Part shown: positions 12,960 through 24,679 of the stretch, one piece after another
Numbering within the stretch: position 1 is the first letter of the stretch
How the letters are laid out: each line of letters begins with the position of its first letter
Source of the DNA: Oxytricha trifallax
Lineage: Eukaryota > Ciliophora > Spirotrichea > Sporadotrichida > Oxytrichidae
Length of the DNA: 64,000 nt
Direction of reading: 5' to 3'
NCBI GenBank assembly: GCA_000711775.1
Contig: ARYC01001322.1
Span: 21,488-85,487 of the forward strand
Notes under the pieces: generated by a model
Database searches by the model: none
What the model was told of the DNA's origin: nothing
What the model saw: the letters and a program-made list of their open reading frames with translations, nothing else
Program-made: the position numbers and the translations under genes

Positions 12960-15103
12960 ACAAATACTATCAAATTACAATTTACAAATTGCTACCAAAG
13001 CATTGGTATTTCCTTATCTAACTTTATCTAATGAAATTGAATTGGTTCCTAAGAATCTTGCTCTTGAATCTGTAAGTTTTTCAGTAATATAATCTACTAA
13101 TGTTCTAAGAAGTACACCATTTACTAAACCAACATTGAGGAAAAGTTGTTGTTACAATTAAGCTACTTCATCTCTTTGAAATGAAATCAGGGCAACTGTA
13201 TGTGCTGGCAATATAAAAGATCACTCCAAATTGGTTTTTTACTGTTAAAGATGCTTAATATAAGGCTTAAATATCTTCAATTCTATATATATTAAATAAT
13301 ATATTTAGATACAAATAAATAAATTATATATTTTAATTTTAAGATCTTTATTGAAAAATTGTACTTTTCATCAAGCTTCAACGTTTCTAATGGTTGAAGC
13401 TTGACAGTAATTTTGACATGTTTGAATATGTTTAGTATATAGTCATTAAATCTAAATGGATCTAAAATTAATCTAAAATGATTTAGAGTAATGTTCGATA
13501 TTTAACTACTTTACATCATTAATTTCGATTTTTAGAGATTCAATTTATAGCACCCTAAAATCCAAAATGATTTATAAACAGTTCCTTAAAGAACTAGAAA
13601 TTTTATAAAAAATTATGCTATAATACTTAAAAATTTACTTGATCAGTAATTTTATATCTTAAATTTAAAATAATGAAGTACTAATATAAAGGTTGAAGCT
13701 TTAGCATTTGTATACAAAAGGTTTTATTAACCATATCTATAAGTACTTTGAAATATGTAAATAAATAAAGCTATAATAAGTTCATTGTTATGTATACATA
13801 TAAATGCTTGCATTTAGACTCTTTAAAAGCATGACTTTGGGACTAAAGACATAATATTAACAGTTTTATTAGCATATTACCGCCAAAAACTTCACCTTTA
13901 TCTACCCTCGTGTACATCAGCTATATCAATCATTAAATATAATGCTATAAATTATTCTGATTTTAAATTACTTAATTAAATGCAGGTAACTTTCGAATCA
14001 TAGAATCTGCTTTCGACTTCGTTAAGACTCCTACTCATTTTATGCAACTCAAAGTTAACAATTTGACCATCCTCAATTGAAACTGCAACCTATCTTTGAC
14101 TAGAACAAGCCTTTACAATTTTTCCATAGCCACTATCCCATAAGCTCTTTCTATTTTGCTGATATCCTTTAACATTAATAATACTCTTTGGAGTTACTTA
14201 GATATTGGCATTATCCTCAAGGATACACATATGTTGGTTGTGCTGATTATCAAAAAATCCTGAATCTTTAACATCGGACACTTTTTCTTATCCAAAAATA
14301 ATGCTTAATACTAAAGTTTGTTATTGGAATGAGACGATCATATCTTGCTCAATAATATAGAAATTTTAAGCTTGCATAAAAATAATATTTATCTAGCTAA
14401 AATTTGCAAAAGAGTAATACTTATCAAAGACATCAGTTGTCTTGCCTTGTACAGTTATAACATTTAATTGTTTTTAAGGAAAAGCTGTAACAGCTTTTTC
14501 AATAATTGTAAGACCATGTCTCAGAACTTTTAAGCATTCTTGTGCTACTCTTCCACTTGCAAGATAAATTTAAGGGTCTCCCTCTCCAGTCAAATCCTCT
14601 ACTTTCATATCATTAATTGAAGATCAATTTGGGAATTCATCTACGGCTTATGGATTCAAAAATTCTCTGGGATTATAAGTTGTTAAGGCGTGTTAGCCAT
14701 GGGGTTTTCTATCAGCTGAGGAAGTTATAATAGGATTTTGATTATTCTAACTAATATCCAAGAAAATTTAAAGAGTATGATTTTAAAATTCTGAAGCAGA
14801 GAATAACATTTATTATGTTCTCCATCATACTCTAATATGACAATCTTGCCAGATTCTGATCCTACTCCTAGAAAATCTTTTTGCATTCCGAGCAGTCTAA
14901 ATGGAATAATTTTCCTTATAATTACACAAATTTTTTTACGGTAAGCAACTTGAAGTTTTTGTTTTGCTTAATCTAATCTCACATCGCCATGATTTTATCT
15001 TTTAAGACTACGATTTCATGCTGTTTAGCGCCTGGAAAAAGTTTCCATATACTGAGTTGTTTATGGCTGTGGCCTAGTTTAAAATCATTGAATATAGGAA
15101 CAT
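12960..15103 (-). CDS. SF3B3: Splicing factor 3b subunit 3-like, partial and broken
   Basis: SF3B3 (SAP130) is a beta-propeller protein of the U2 snRNP SF3b complex. Segments match the family in order on the minus strand: MFLYSMILNQAT (start at 15,103), PGAKQHEIVVLKDKI, GMQKDFLGVGSESGKIVILEY, YNPREFLNPQAVDEFPN, IYLASGRVAQECLKVLRHGL, DMIVSFQQQTLVLSI, SQRQVAVSIEDGQIVNFEL, and after a 0.7-kb AT-rich interruption LFLNVGLVNGVLLRTLVDYI and DSRARFLGTNS. The stretch between about residues 100 and 400 of the usual protein and the last third are missing. At least two frame changes and two in-frame TGAs (near 14,980 and 14,620) are present. It may be a decaying paralogue or an incomplete set of germline segments. 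Confidence 0.75.
13260..13980. other. AT-rich interruption inside the SF3B3-like locus
   Basis: Non-coding stretch between the segment ending YDSKVTCI (13,985) and the one beginning LPAHTVALISF (about 13,250). It may be a large IES or decayed sequence. It contains a perfect 12-bp hairpin at 13,371-13,404. Confidence 0.45.
13371..13404. repeat. Perfect 12-bp inverted repeat with 10-nt loop
   Basis: TCAAGCTTCAAC at 13,371-13,382 is the exact reverse complement of GTTGAAGCTTGA at 13,393-13,404. No function is assigned. The related word GGTTGAAGCTT recurs near 13,690. Confidence 0.7.
14360..14419. other. Candidate IES (60 bp, ATA repeat) in the SF3B3-like gene
   Basis: On the minus strand the conserved block VFDK...YIIEQDMIVSF (family: EFDAYIIVSF) is split by 60 AT-rich bases. 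Copies of ATA/TAT lie at both ends (14,357-14,359 and 14,417-14,419). Removing the 60 bp and one repeat joins FDK directly to YII. The insert is a multiple of three, so it does not itself break the frame. Confidence 0.55.
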
Positions 15104-15489
15104 TTATGAATTTTTTAAGAATTGTACTTTGGTTTTAGGTGAAAAAGCTAAGCTCAAGAGTCTCTTTAAATACTCCCTATTTAATTAATATTATAATTAT
15201 GTCTATTAATTTACCTACCTAAATTTCATTCGATTTAGTATCGTAAATTGTATATATCAAGTTCATAGCCCATAAATATTACTGATAAATATTGCATATA
15301 AATAATAATTAATAAGAAAAATTTTAATTAAGTTCGAATGTTTACTATAAATTAGTAATCCTCTCAACCAATTGACATAAAAGACAAGCCTTATACAAAA
15401 AAATTAACTTAACAATTTCAACTTTATAAAAGGAGTTGCCCATAGTATTCTTTTAAATTTTAGAGAAACTAGTTTATAACGCAGGTAAA

Positions 15490-16050
15490 GTTCAGTGAAT
15501 AGAACTAGAAGCAACAGCAGATCTAAGGCTTTAACATCTATGACTTAAAACAATAAAAATGAACATTCCCTTTAAATAGTTAAGAAGTCTAAAACATAAT
15601 TGAAGGAAGATCAAAAATAGATTTTAAAAACAATAAATAAGAGTTTCTGTTTTTATACGATACGATGGTTCTATAAATACATAGATATCAAAATAAGTAT
15701 TTTAAGAATCGAGATGAAAACAAGAATAAAAAATTCTTAGAATTCAATAGCATAAGTATATAGAATTCTATAAAATTTAACAAAGGAATAAATTAAAATT
15801 TCTAAATTCTGATATCACCTTTTCTAAAAATAACTATCTAAGTACAGAACTAATAGATTATGGCTCATTAATTTAATAATTTTAAGCTTTGACGATTGAA
15901 TTACCTAATTTACTTGAAACTTGTAAACAAGCTGTAAGTTAGAGAATATTTGATTAAATGACAAAATAAAAGATTTTTGAATTTAATGAAAGTGATGAAG
16001 AAATGCATGAAATAATAAAATATTAAGTTTTACTATACTATACGTCTTAG
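15490..16050 (+). CDS. Unidentified Lys/Gln-rich coding segment
   Basis: Not recognised. One plus frame is open from about 15,497 to the TGA at 15,810 (NRTRSNSRSKALTSMTQNN, then Lys/Gln-rich). A second frame is open from about 15,800 past 16,020 (ELPNLLETCKQAVSQRIF, FEFNESDEEMHEIIKYQ). The helical, charged second half reads like protein, so the frame change may mark an intron, IES or sequence error. It runs tail-to-tail towards the CDPK-like segment. Confidence 0.35.
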
Positions 16051-16052
16051 TT

Positions 16053-16599
16053 TTAATTATGCTTCATGCGTATGTATTCTTTGAAGCACATCTGACCCTC
16101 TAAATTAGCATCGACTTGCTTAATAATGTCATTGACAGCTGCCTTTGAGATAGTCTTTTCAAAGCCTATAATTACTTTGATTTCCTCAGTTGGGATGAAC
16201 CCACTGCCATCCTTGTCGAGCATTCTGAAGGCCTTTTGTAATATCTCGTTTATGCGGAGATTCCTCTCATTCATAGTGGCAACGACGAGCCAGAGTAGTC
16301 AATGAATCCACTGCCTTCAATATCCACAGACTTAAACATCTTTTCGATATCAGTCTTATCCATGTTCTTTCCGAACCCTATATCTTGAACGTCCGTGATT
16401 GCATGAAGTGAAAGCATACTGACTGCATTCTCTACCTGGTTGAGGAGCATGGGTTCGTATACTTCATTTGCCATAAAGTAGATACTTGATTCTGAATTTC
16501 TGGCGTCTTGTGTTGGTCATTCTTGGCAACCTGTCTAGGCATTAGCCTTTCGGCATTCTAGACTTCCAGTATTGCAGTCAAAGTAAGGGGTGAATCTTT
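16053..16599 (-). CDS. Calcium-dependent protein kinase C-terminal EF-hands, frameshifted
   Basis: CDPKs are Ser/Thr kinases switched on by Ca2+ binding to four C-terminal EF-hands. Two EF-hands are visible: VDIEGSGFIDYS, and LDKDGSGFIPTEEIKVIIG followed by DANLEGQMCFKEYIRM to the TGA at 16,053. Between them VVATMNERN matches the family linker, but it lies in another frame. The bases between TCT and GTC (GGCTC) are one short of the expected Glu-Phe pair near 16,292. No kinase domain or first EF-hand pair is seen upstream; the next conserved sequence is interrupted by the 10.6-kb transposon 4 bp beyond 16,599. It may be a degenerate copy or one segment of a split gene. Confidence 0.6.
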
Positions 16600-16603
16600 G
16601 AAT

Positions 16604-16785
16604 GAGTAAAATTTGTTTTAAAATTCAAAATATAAACAATAATACTTAAGTTTTACACGCTATTTTAATTTTAATTTATATAAATAAACCCCAATACATA
16701 TATGCGTGATGAATCTATAAGTTGGTATAGTGATGATTTAATATCGATAAATAGCGAAATTCCAAACTTCACAATTTAACTTATT
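16604..16785 (+). repeat. Left terminal inverted repeat of the 10.6-kb element
   Basis: 182 bp, matching the reverse complement of 27,001-27,248 with only a few mismatches. It contains CCCCAATACATATATG, part of a C4A4-like block in the longer right copy. Homology ends at 16,785. Confidence 0.92.
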
Positions 16786-17460
16786 ATGAGAGGGCCAATT
16801 CAAGAGTCTTAGAAAGAGAGTCTTTAAGAATGCTGCTAATTGCAGTTTGAGTGTTCTAGTGATCATATATTGTTGAAAGTGTTCCTTATACTATACTAAG
16901 TCCATATGTCCATAAAATCCAGTAGCTTTCCCAACTACTTTTTCCAAAAATTCAACTTTAGTATAAACCCCCCCTCTTATAGGGTCTAAAATCCAGTCTG
17001 AAGTCTAGAATCCAAAGCCAGTCTGGACCCCCTTCAACCATGACCTCGATTTTCGAAAACGAGTGCCTTTGCTTTCCATTCTACTTTCACTGCACATTTC
17101 TACTGGTTATATGTACGTTATGAACAGTATAGGGTTGAATTCGCCATTAGGCCCTCGGATTTTTCGATTTTTCCAAAAAGCCAATTTTCAATGAGGCCAG
17201 ACTCGAAAAGCACTCAAAAGACCCATGGCGGGTCAGCCATTTCTTGCAAGCCTACTTTTTTCACCTTTATATGTTGGTATTAACATAAGCAATGCATTTG
17301 AACTGGTTTGCGGGCTGTAGCTCTTTAAATCCACTGGATAAGTGAAGGAGAGAGGTTTTTCTTATAGTAAATTTGAAGAATCCAGTGGTATTTTTTAATA
17401 ATCCACCTATTAAATTTAAAAATCCAGTATATAATACTATAATCAAAACTTAAAAATACC
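16786..17460 (+). promoter_or_regulatory. Leader of the SecA-like gene with reiterated AATCCAGT
   Basis: This 675-bp non-coding leader is less AT-rich than the other spacers. AATCCAGT occurs exactly at 16,916, 16,990, 17,379 and 17,421, with variants (AATCCACTGG near 17,328, AATCCACC near 17,400). ATGAATCCAG at 17,461 overlaps the start codon. These could be binding sites for an element protein or promoter repeats. Function is inferred only from repetition and position. Confidence 0.4.
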
Positions 17461-20400
17461 ATGAATCCAGCCCAAGAGCGGGATCAGCTTGCTGAGTCTT
17501 TTCCCCTATAGATTGAAGAACGAAGCCCTGGTAAGCTTTTTTCCTTTACTAAGCACCTATATTAGAGTTAAGGAATGATAATTCAAATGAATAGTTAGCT
17601 CAACTTCTTGAGCAGGGTGATCGGATTTTTGAAAATCTTGAAGCCAAGGCTAATATTGATGAGGGCGGCAAAGTGAAGGGCATTAAAGCTGAGTACAAGG
17701 GAGCCCAAGATAGCGTCAAAATCAATAGAGCAAAGGAATTCCTACATTTAAACAACTATGATTTGAGTCTCCTGTTGTAGCAGGAGGATTTCAAAGGCTA
17801 TTAAAAGACATGGGATTTTAAGAACGTTGTGAGAAAGTTTATAAACAATAACAAAAGCAAGAAAGCCAAGAACAGCAGTGATACCAAGTCACTGGTCTCT
17901 GAAAATCTTAACCACTCCCTCTCAAACGAGGAAATGAAGGTGAGTGAGTTCCAGACTACTGTGAGCTTAGCAAGTGAATCAATGCAAGCTCCAAGACCCT
18001 TACCTTAGCTGGTTATTAACTATGGCTCAATCATTGGCCATGAGATGTTGGTCAAACACTTTGAAAGTTTCAAATAATCAAATTATTAATAAAAGGAACA
18101 GATCCTTCAAGATATAATGGCCCGCAACACCCAATCACTCTTTTCGTTCCTTTAGCACTTTGAGATGGCAAATGAACCCTAAGTGAACCAAGGGCTCTTC
18201 TATTTAATTACAGAGTTGATCTCAAGTAACTAAAAGCTAGACTAAGACTCCAAGGCTCGTATCTTCTTGGCTGCCCTCAGTTACTATACAGGGGGAAAAA
18301 TATCAGCCAGAAGAGAACTTAATATAAGAAGCAATTCTCTTACTTATAAGGTCACCCAATGCTAGACAAGCTATAGGCTTAGCCAACTTGGTCTTTATTA
18401 CTGAGGCAACATGTCTAAGTAAGCAGCTTGCTATAGTCTAGAAGCTAAACGACTCTAATCCAGGCATCATTCAGCTTTTGGCTTAAACATGGCACTACTT
18501 TTCAATTGACCCTTAGGTCATCAAACTAATACCAAATTCCTTCTTTATAATGAACGTGCCTTTTATTATCTTGCTTAAGCAAGACTGTGGATTGAACCTT
18601 ATAAGAGACATTCCTGTAGAGTATACAGAGTACTTTGTAAGAATATGTGCCTTATGCTCTGCCCCTAACTTAGAGTCTTTAAAAGACTACATATCTTCAA
18701 CAAGGGCAACCTTCTTATAAAAGCAAGAAGTCATCGACAAAGTCTCAATGGTGCATTTTATGAAAGGCCTTGCTTTAAGACTGCAAAGCAGAGATCAATA
18801 ATGGGTAGGGAAGATTGAACAAATCAGGAAAGTATAGTAGTTGATTGTGAATGCGCAAGTCGAGAAAAATGTATAGTTAAGCATTCACACTATTGACAAC
18901 TGTCTAAACTGTGACTTCTCTGACCTTGATAGAATAATGCAATTGCCAAGGACTATGGAAGCCTTCTCTGAAAAGGCTGTTAATGACCTTCTTTAGCTAT
19001 TCAAGAATGAGAACTTATAAAACCAAGTAGCATCCAGATTCAATAGCAGGTCTCCAAAGGAACTCTTAAGAGTAAGTGCCGAATTAGAAACTTTGGAGTA
19101 AAATTTAGGCTTCAAATTCTACTGCTCTCAGGTCTTATGTTTAAACTATATCTGTGACAACCTTAACAGCAATCACTTCATTCATTTTGGTATTGGCAAT
19201 GGGAAGACCCTAATATGCATTGCTTTAGCAATCCTTATTGCTCTTAAAACTTAAAGATCAGTCTTTATACTCAGCAAGAATGAGCACTTAGTGCAAAGAG
19301 ACTTCAAACGATACTAGAGAGTCATTAAAGCAATGTAGCTTAATTGCAATCTAAACTTCTTTGCCAAAGATACTGGCATCTATTTCTACACTTAGCCCTA
19401 ATTAAAGAAGATGCAAAAGAACAGCAAGGCTGTGAGTGTATGGTAGCAAAGCTACGTATTAGTGGACGAGTACGACTGGATTATGTTTGATGGCTCTGTT
19501 GATACTATAATCAACTCTCTTGAGTACTTTCAGCAAGCTCATAAAGTGATAGGATTTTCTGGAAGCAATCTCTCTTTTACTGAAGAGAACTGTTTAAAGC
19601 TAGCTTTTCAAGCTACACCTGTAGTATTTCCCACTCTTGATAAACTCTAGGGAAATAAAAAGACTCAATACCCGGATGTGTTTGTGAGCACTAATTAGAG
19701 TGATTACTTGGCTAAGATCAAAGAAATTATAATAGAGCAGCTAAGCCACTCCCCAGTTCTAATAGTGGCTTCAACTAACTATAATGCAATAGAGATAGGC
19801 CTTTTGAGATCGGGCTACGACTTCACAAGTTTAAGCAGAGGGCAAGCCGCCAATATCGAATCCATGATTGAAGGCAGATACTTAATGAAGAATGCGAAAA
19901 AGGAATATGGAATATACTTGCTGAATGAAGCTCATGGAAGAGGGACTGACATTCAGACGAATGATGAAATCAACTAGAACGGAGGTTCTTACCTCATCAT
20001 CGCAGATGTCTTCTCTAAAAGGTCTGAAGAGCAGATTATAGGAAGAATTGGAAGACTTAATACTAAGGGCAGATGGCAAAGAGTTTTGTATAGACTCAAC
20101 TCCAAAGATAGTGCTGAGTAGCTTCTTTACGTAGAGTAGAATGAGATCGACCTTATATTAGACAAAAAGTTCAATGAAGTATAATTTAATTTGTAAGACA
20201 AATAAGAAGCTATTGATATGGATATTATTGATCAAGCAAAGGAGCCCGAAGTTCCTTCTGAATAGATTATAGCCATCGATCATTAAGTTGCAGTTGTAAA
20301 GGCTATAGTGGAGAAGATAGTCGAAAAAGTAGAAAGTTCTTTCATAGGAGCCAAAAAGGATATCGAGGAAGCAAGGAAGGCCTCTGAAGAGGAAATGAAA

Positions 20401-20868
20401 ACTGAAGCTGTGGCTGAAGAGCCAGACACTCAAAGTAAATTAGGGTTCTATTAACCTTCTATCATAGAATTCATTGTAGAGAAGATGAGCCAGAACCCTG
20501 TGTTCTAAGACAAGCCTATTAGTGAAGTTGAGAAGATCTTCAAAAACGGCGTGAGGCGCCAATATGAGGAGATCACTTAAGAGCCAGGCAGAGAAAGATC
20601 GAAGAGCAAGGAAGGAAAGAAATAGACTAATAAGAGAAGTAGGAAGGCTTATGAGAAGGCAGAGCAGATTAAGGACTTAGTTGAAAAGTGAGTTATACTT
20701 GTAAGGAGGAGTTGCAGAGACAAGTCTTTTAGTGAAACTTACAAGGAGCATGAAGAGGTCGAAGAAAGTATGGAAGCCTGGTTGAAGAAGGCTTCAAATT
20801 AAAAGAGAAACTTGAAAAGTGATATAGATCATAGGAACCCCTAAAGAGAGGGGTTAAAAAGAAGATGA
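17461..20868 (+). CDS. SecA-like DEAD/ATPase protein of the transposon
   Basis: SecA is the bacterial preprotein-translocase motor. Matching motor motifs appear in order: Walker A GIGNGKT (19,189-19,209), SKNEHLVQRDF (compare NDYLAxRD), Walker B VLVDEYD, then GRGTDI and QIIGRIGRL of the second motor domain. The C-terminus is charged and coiled-coil-like, with no zinc site seen. A 35-nt GTAAGC...TTAG intron at 17,531-17,565 and a 30-nt GTGAGT...GCAG intron at 20,688-20,717 fit; the TGA is at 20,866. About 600 N-terminal residues are helical and unlike SecA. The frame changes by one base at GGGGGAAAAA (18,291-18,300); one G fewer restores it. It lies head-on to the 22-kDa-like gene. A motor domain of this type in a eukaryotic transposon may serve as a helicase-like motor; that is speculation. 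Confidence 0.75.
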
Positions 20869-20961
20869 TTTTAAAGCTTAATTTCTAAAAGAATTCACCA
20901 TATTCTAACTCTTTCTATTAGTAGTGTTCAGAGAATAGATGAGAATAGAGACCAGCAGAAG

Positions 20962-21767
20962 TCAAAGGCTGAAGTTCTGCACCTGCCCTTCCAGATTCTG
21001 AGAGCCGAAGTCTTGCATAACTTGCTCCTTCATTTTGCGTAAGTCAAGTACTTCACTTTCCAAGTTATCATGCTCTTGCTTCAGCCTCTTAGTTTCTTAT
21101 AGAAAGAGCTGCCTGTCTGACTTCAAGGCTGTCTCATAATCTTTCACCTCTTCAATTTCATCTCTTGTTCTCTTTCTTTTCGATGAGTCCTTCATGAGAT
21201 TCACAGCTTTGCCTCTCTCGACTACAAAGGAAATGTAAAGAGAGTAAACTTACTGCTGAAGCTGAGGCATCTAGAGAGTGCGTCAACAAATTCAGGTCTC
21301 TTTTCAATGACTAGGTCTCTGCTTTGCTCAAGCCTCTCTTTCCGTTAAAGCATTGCATCGTGAATCATGTTGGTGACACCGTCGGTGTCTAAGGTATAGA
21401 GCAAATCACAGATCCATTGCCTGTCTAAGTGGACCCAGTCTCGCTCATCAGGGAGAAAGTTGAGTAGTCTGGGGATGTCTCTCGCATAATCGAGGAAGTC
21501 CTGGACTGTAAGTCCCTCTATGTGAGGCACTGCGGACACTTTGACGTCTTCTCTTCTGATGTACTATGAAGACGGTTACAATTAAGGAGAGATGCTTACC
21601 TCCTTCTTTGCTCTTATGATGGACTTGAAGAAGTAAATGTTGGTTGAATCAGGCTTGGGTAAGAAGGCCCGACAATCCTGGGTGAGAAAGTTGTAGAGCT
21701 CTTTCTTGCTTTTGCACTTCTAAGCTAGTTCTTAAACATTGATGCCAGTAAGTTACGCTTGGTTCAT
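20962..21767 (-). CDS. Small transposon protein, relative of the TBE 22-kDa protein
   Basis: ATG at 21,767, TGA at 20,962. Two tiny introns fit (36 nt at 21,564-21,599; 32 nt at 21,222-21,253), giving about 245 residues. The middle reads DFLDYARDIPRLLNFLP, then DERDWVHLDRQWICDLLYTL, and the C-terminal third is a KR-rich stretch followed by a coiled coil. The pattern (D/Y, LP, ER-F/W, LxTL) resembles the 22-kDa-type gene at 62,543-63,191 (MSDPDVALYLP...FFFGVLATL). The role of 22-kDa proteins in transposition is not known. Homology is judged by eye and is weak to moderate. Confidence 0.6.
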
Positions 21768-21958
21768 TAAATTCTAATAGGAGGGTGCCATCAGCCGTTT
21801 TAAATAGCCAAATATTGGCTCATGAAGACAGCACTGTTACTATAATGAGATAGTCATTTTCACTATTATGAAATGCCTTCAGCATGATCCGATTTCCGCA
21901 TGCGGATTTCCTACCAGCACCAAAGTAATTCATTATTAGGAAATTAAGCACTGAACTT

Positions 21959-23587
21959 ATGGAATCAAGTTCTAAAAAGAGATAGTCTAAGCTGGTTGAA
22001 TTTTTCCAATAAGAGGAAGAAGATAAAAGCTCTAGTAGTTCAGATAGTGAGCGAAGCTCAAGTAGTGAAGCAGATGATGAAAGCAATACTGCAGATTACA
22101 TAACAACCAATATGTTATACTAAAGGAACATTACAGTTGCTGATGTTGAGATAGAGACTGTAAGTAAAAGAGAGATGCTTAACTACTACTATGATCTGGA
22201 AGATTCATTAGAATCTTTGAATTTCAAAGGCTTTATTATTGATCCTAAGGAAACCTATAGAGTAAGTAAACTAGGAGGATTTAAGGAATCGTTACTAGAT
22301 GGCCACTAAATATAGACTCTTGGCCAGATCACACTTGAGATCTACACTGACTATACCTAATCAGAATTAGAACCTTAAGGTATGCTCGAAAGAGCCCCTT
22401 TAATAGATATGAAGTAATTAGAATAGAAAGTATTAGAGAACCATAAAATGAAAGACTCACTTCCAGTCTTTGGATAGCATACTTAGCTTTAAGCTATAGT
22501 GCCTCGATGATAACTCAAGATCATGAAAGAAAAGGAGCAGCAGCAAAAAGAGCTAAAGCTGGCTCAGGAATCTCAAAGACTAAGGATGTCTGAAAAGCTA
22601 AACTGCTAGCAGATTATGAAGAGGCTTGGAATTTCATACTATAAGTTGAGAAGGTACCTTAACAATCCCTTGAAAAAAGCAAACTTTTGAAATCTTAAGT
22701 AAGTTGATAGAGGCAAGTATAAGAAGCTGCACAGCAGGGCTCGCACTCATATAGTGAATATGCTTACTTATGACTAAGTGCCTATCTAAATATCAGATAT
22801 ACAGAAAAGCTTAGTGTCAAAGATCCAGCTTCACTGTTCAAAGTAGATGATTCGAAGGTTCCTTAAGAATGAACTAATGATGACATACAAGTAAGTTAAG
22901 TAGATAACGAACCTTCATAACAACAACAGTAGTAAGCTTCAACGCTAGTATGCAGCCTAACAATTCATACTCTTTCTAAGTGAAGGCAAGAGAATTATTA
23001 ATATTGATGAATCAGTACTGCACTAGACTGATGAGAGAAGAAGAGGCTGGACAGCTCCTTATGTTAAGAACAGAGTTACAAAATCTTAGAGACTTAGTCA
23101 AATGAACTTGATTATTGGAGTGTCAAGCACTGGAGAGTTGTTCTATACTGTGAACAGGGGAAGAACTAATCAACACTCATTTATGTACTTCTTGTGCAAG
23201 CTTGCACTTACATTAGATGATATAGATTTGGAGTGGAGAAAGAATACTGTTATCATGATTGATAACGCTCCCTATCACAGATCTTAAGAAGTAATGGCAA
23301 AGTATGACAATCTCAAATTACCGCTCATGTTTCTTGGGCCTTATCATCACAGGCTAGCTCCAGCAGAGCTTATGTACTCTTGGATTAAAAACAGAGACCT
23401 GAATCCCTTGAATAAAGAGCTTAATCAAAGTAAGTTATGATAAGTTAACACTTATAGAGGGTATTGGGCCGCCTTTATGAAAGAGCTTGGCATGAATATA
23501 AGTAGAATAAATCAGAATCTTGTGAGAAGATGCTACTATCATGTCTTAACTGCTGCTTTAGAATCTATCTCACTAAAAGACCTTTGA
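21959..23587 (+). CDS. DD34E (Tc1/mariner-IS630 type) transposase
   Basis: A cut-and-paste transposase with catalytic residues in NIDESVL (Asp at 23,006), VIMIDNAPYH and PAELMYSWIK; 34 residues separate the second Asp and the Glu. An acidic Ser-rich N-terminus (SSSSSDSERSSSSEADDE) precedes a helix-turn-helix-like stretch (KLNCQQIMKRLGISYYKLRRY). One frame runs the full 1,629 bp but holds three internal TGAs, at 22,508, 22,688 and 23,438, with protein-like sequence on both sides. They may be nonsense mutations, tiny introns (21- and 15-nt GT..AG pairs exist at the first and third) or sense UGA. The gene reads divergently from the 22-kDa-like gene. Confidence 0.85.
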
Positions 23588-24640
23588 TAAGTTCAAAAGA
23601 CTTTAAATAATCAAAACTATTACCATATAAAAAGTAGTAGGTCAAAGTATTATGTATAAATGACAAAATCAATCTAAATTTTGTCAATTTTTATGTATGA
23701 TTTTGATTAAAATTTTCATTCAATATTTATTGAATATTAAAACATTTTAAATAAAAAATATTCAAATTTTAGCTTGATTTTAAAAACTAATTTAATTTAT
23801 TTTAAAATTAAAAGCTGAAGTTAAATTTAAATAGAATTAAATTATAAATGTATTAAATTAAATTAGAAATTTATTTTTAAATGAATTACTGAAATCTTTA
23901 ATATAAACTTTTTTTTATATACTATTTAAAGACTTTGAATTTAATTTAAAGTAATAGCAATAACAGCAATAGCAATAATAAATAAATTTTATGCAAATTA
24001 ATTTTAAATAAACTTATTTGAATATACTTAATGTTTATTATAAGTTCAATTTTATTAATTTTATTGATTACACTATATTTTATGTTTTAAAATGGAAAAA
24101 GCTTTCAAATTATTTTAGAATAAAACTGTATCCTTAACTTAAAAATAAATATTTTTATTTGATTGAATTCAATGAAAAAAAGATAAAAATAAGATTAACT
24201 TATTAAAATGAATATAATTCTCATAAATTTGTTAATAAATTGGGACCTAATGAATTATAGATTAAAATAATAAATTATTTAATATATTCTTAGTATAAAT
24301 TTATAATTCTAAATAATTTTAAAACAAATAGAAAATCAAGATAATTTTAAATTACTCAAATCATATTTATAATTTATTTTAATTGGAATTCAAATATATA
24401 GAGAATTTATTCAAGATTTTAATTTTTATATCAACTTATAAAATTGTTTTACAAAAAATGTTGAGCTTTATCTGCCAGCTTCAACAACATTAATAAATAA
24501 GAATTTTAATTTATATAAAAGACTAAATTATCAAAACTTGTAAATTTGTATGTGTTTTTAAATTTGGATCGAATGCATATAAGATTGATTATTATAATTA
24601 ATTTTAATGTACAAATTAAAAAACTTAAAATTTTAGATTT
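23588..24640. other. AT-rich non-coding part of the transposon
   Basis: Extremely AT-rich with trinucleotide-like runs (AGCAAT/AGTAAT near 23,955). No gene was recognised. A palindrome, TTAACCATTgagagAATGGTTAA, lies at its right edge (about 24,638-24,662). Confidence 0.5.
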
Positions 24641-24679
24641 TAACCATTGAGAGAATGGTTAATTTAAGAAATGGAAGAT

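Noticed and set aside
19882-20433. Minus-strand ORFs opposite the SecA-like gene
   Set aside because: They are shadows of the plus-strand gene, whose motifs (GRGTDI, IGRIGRL) are in the sense frame.
21820-22086. Minus-strand Ser/Leu-rich ORF
   Set aside because: Antisense of the acidic Ser-rich N-terminus of the transposase.
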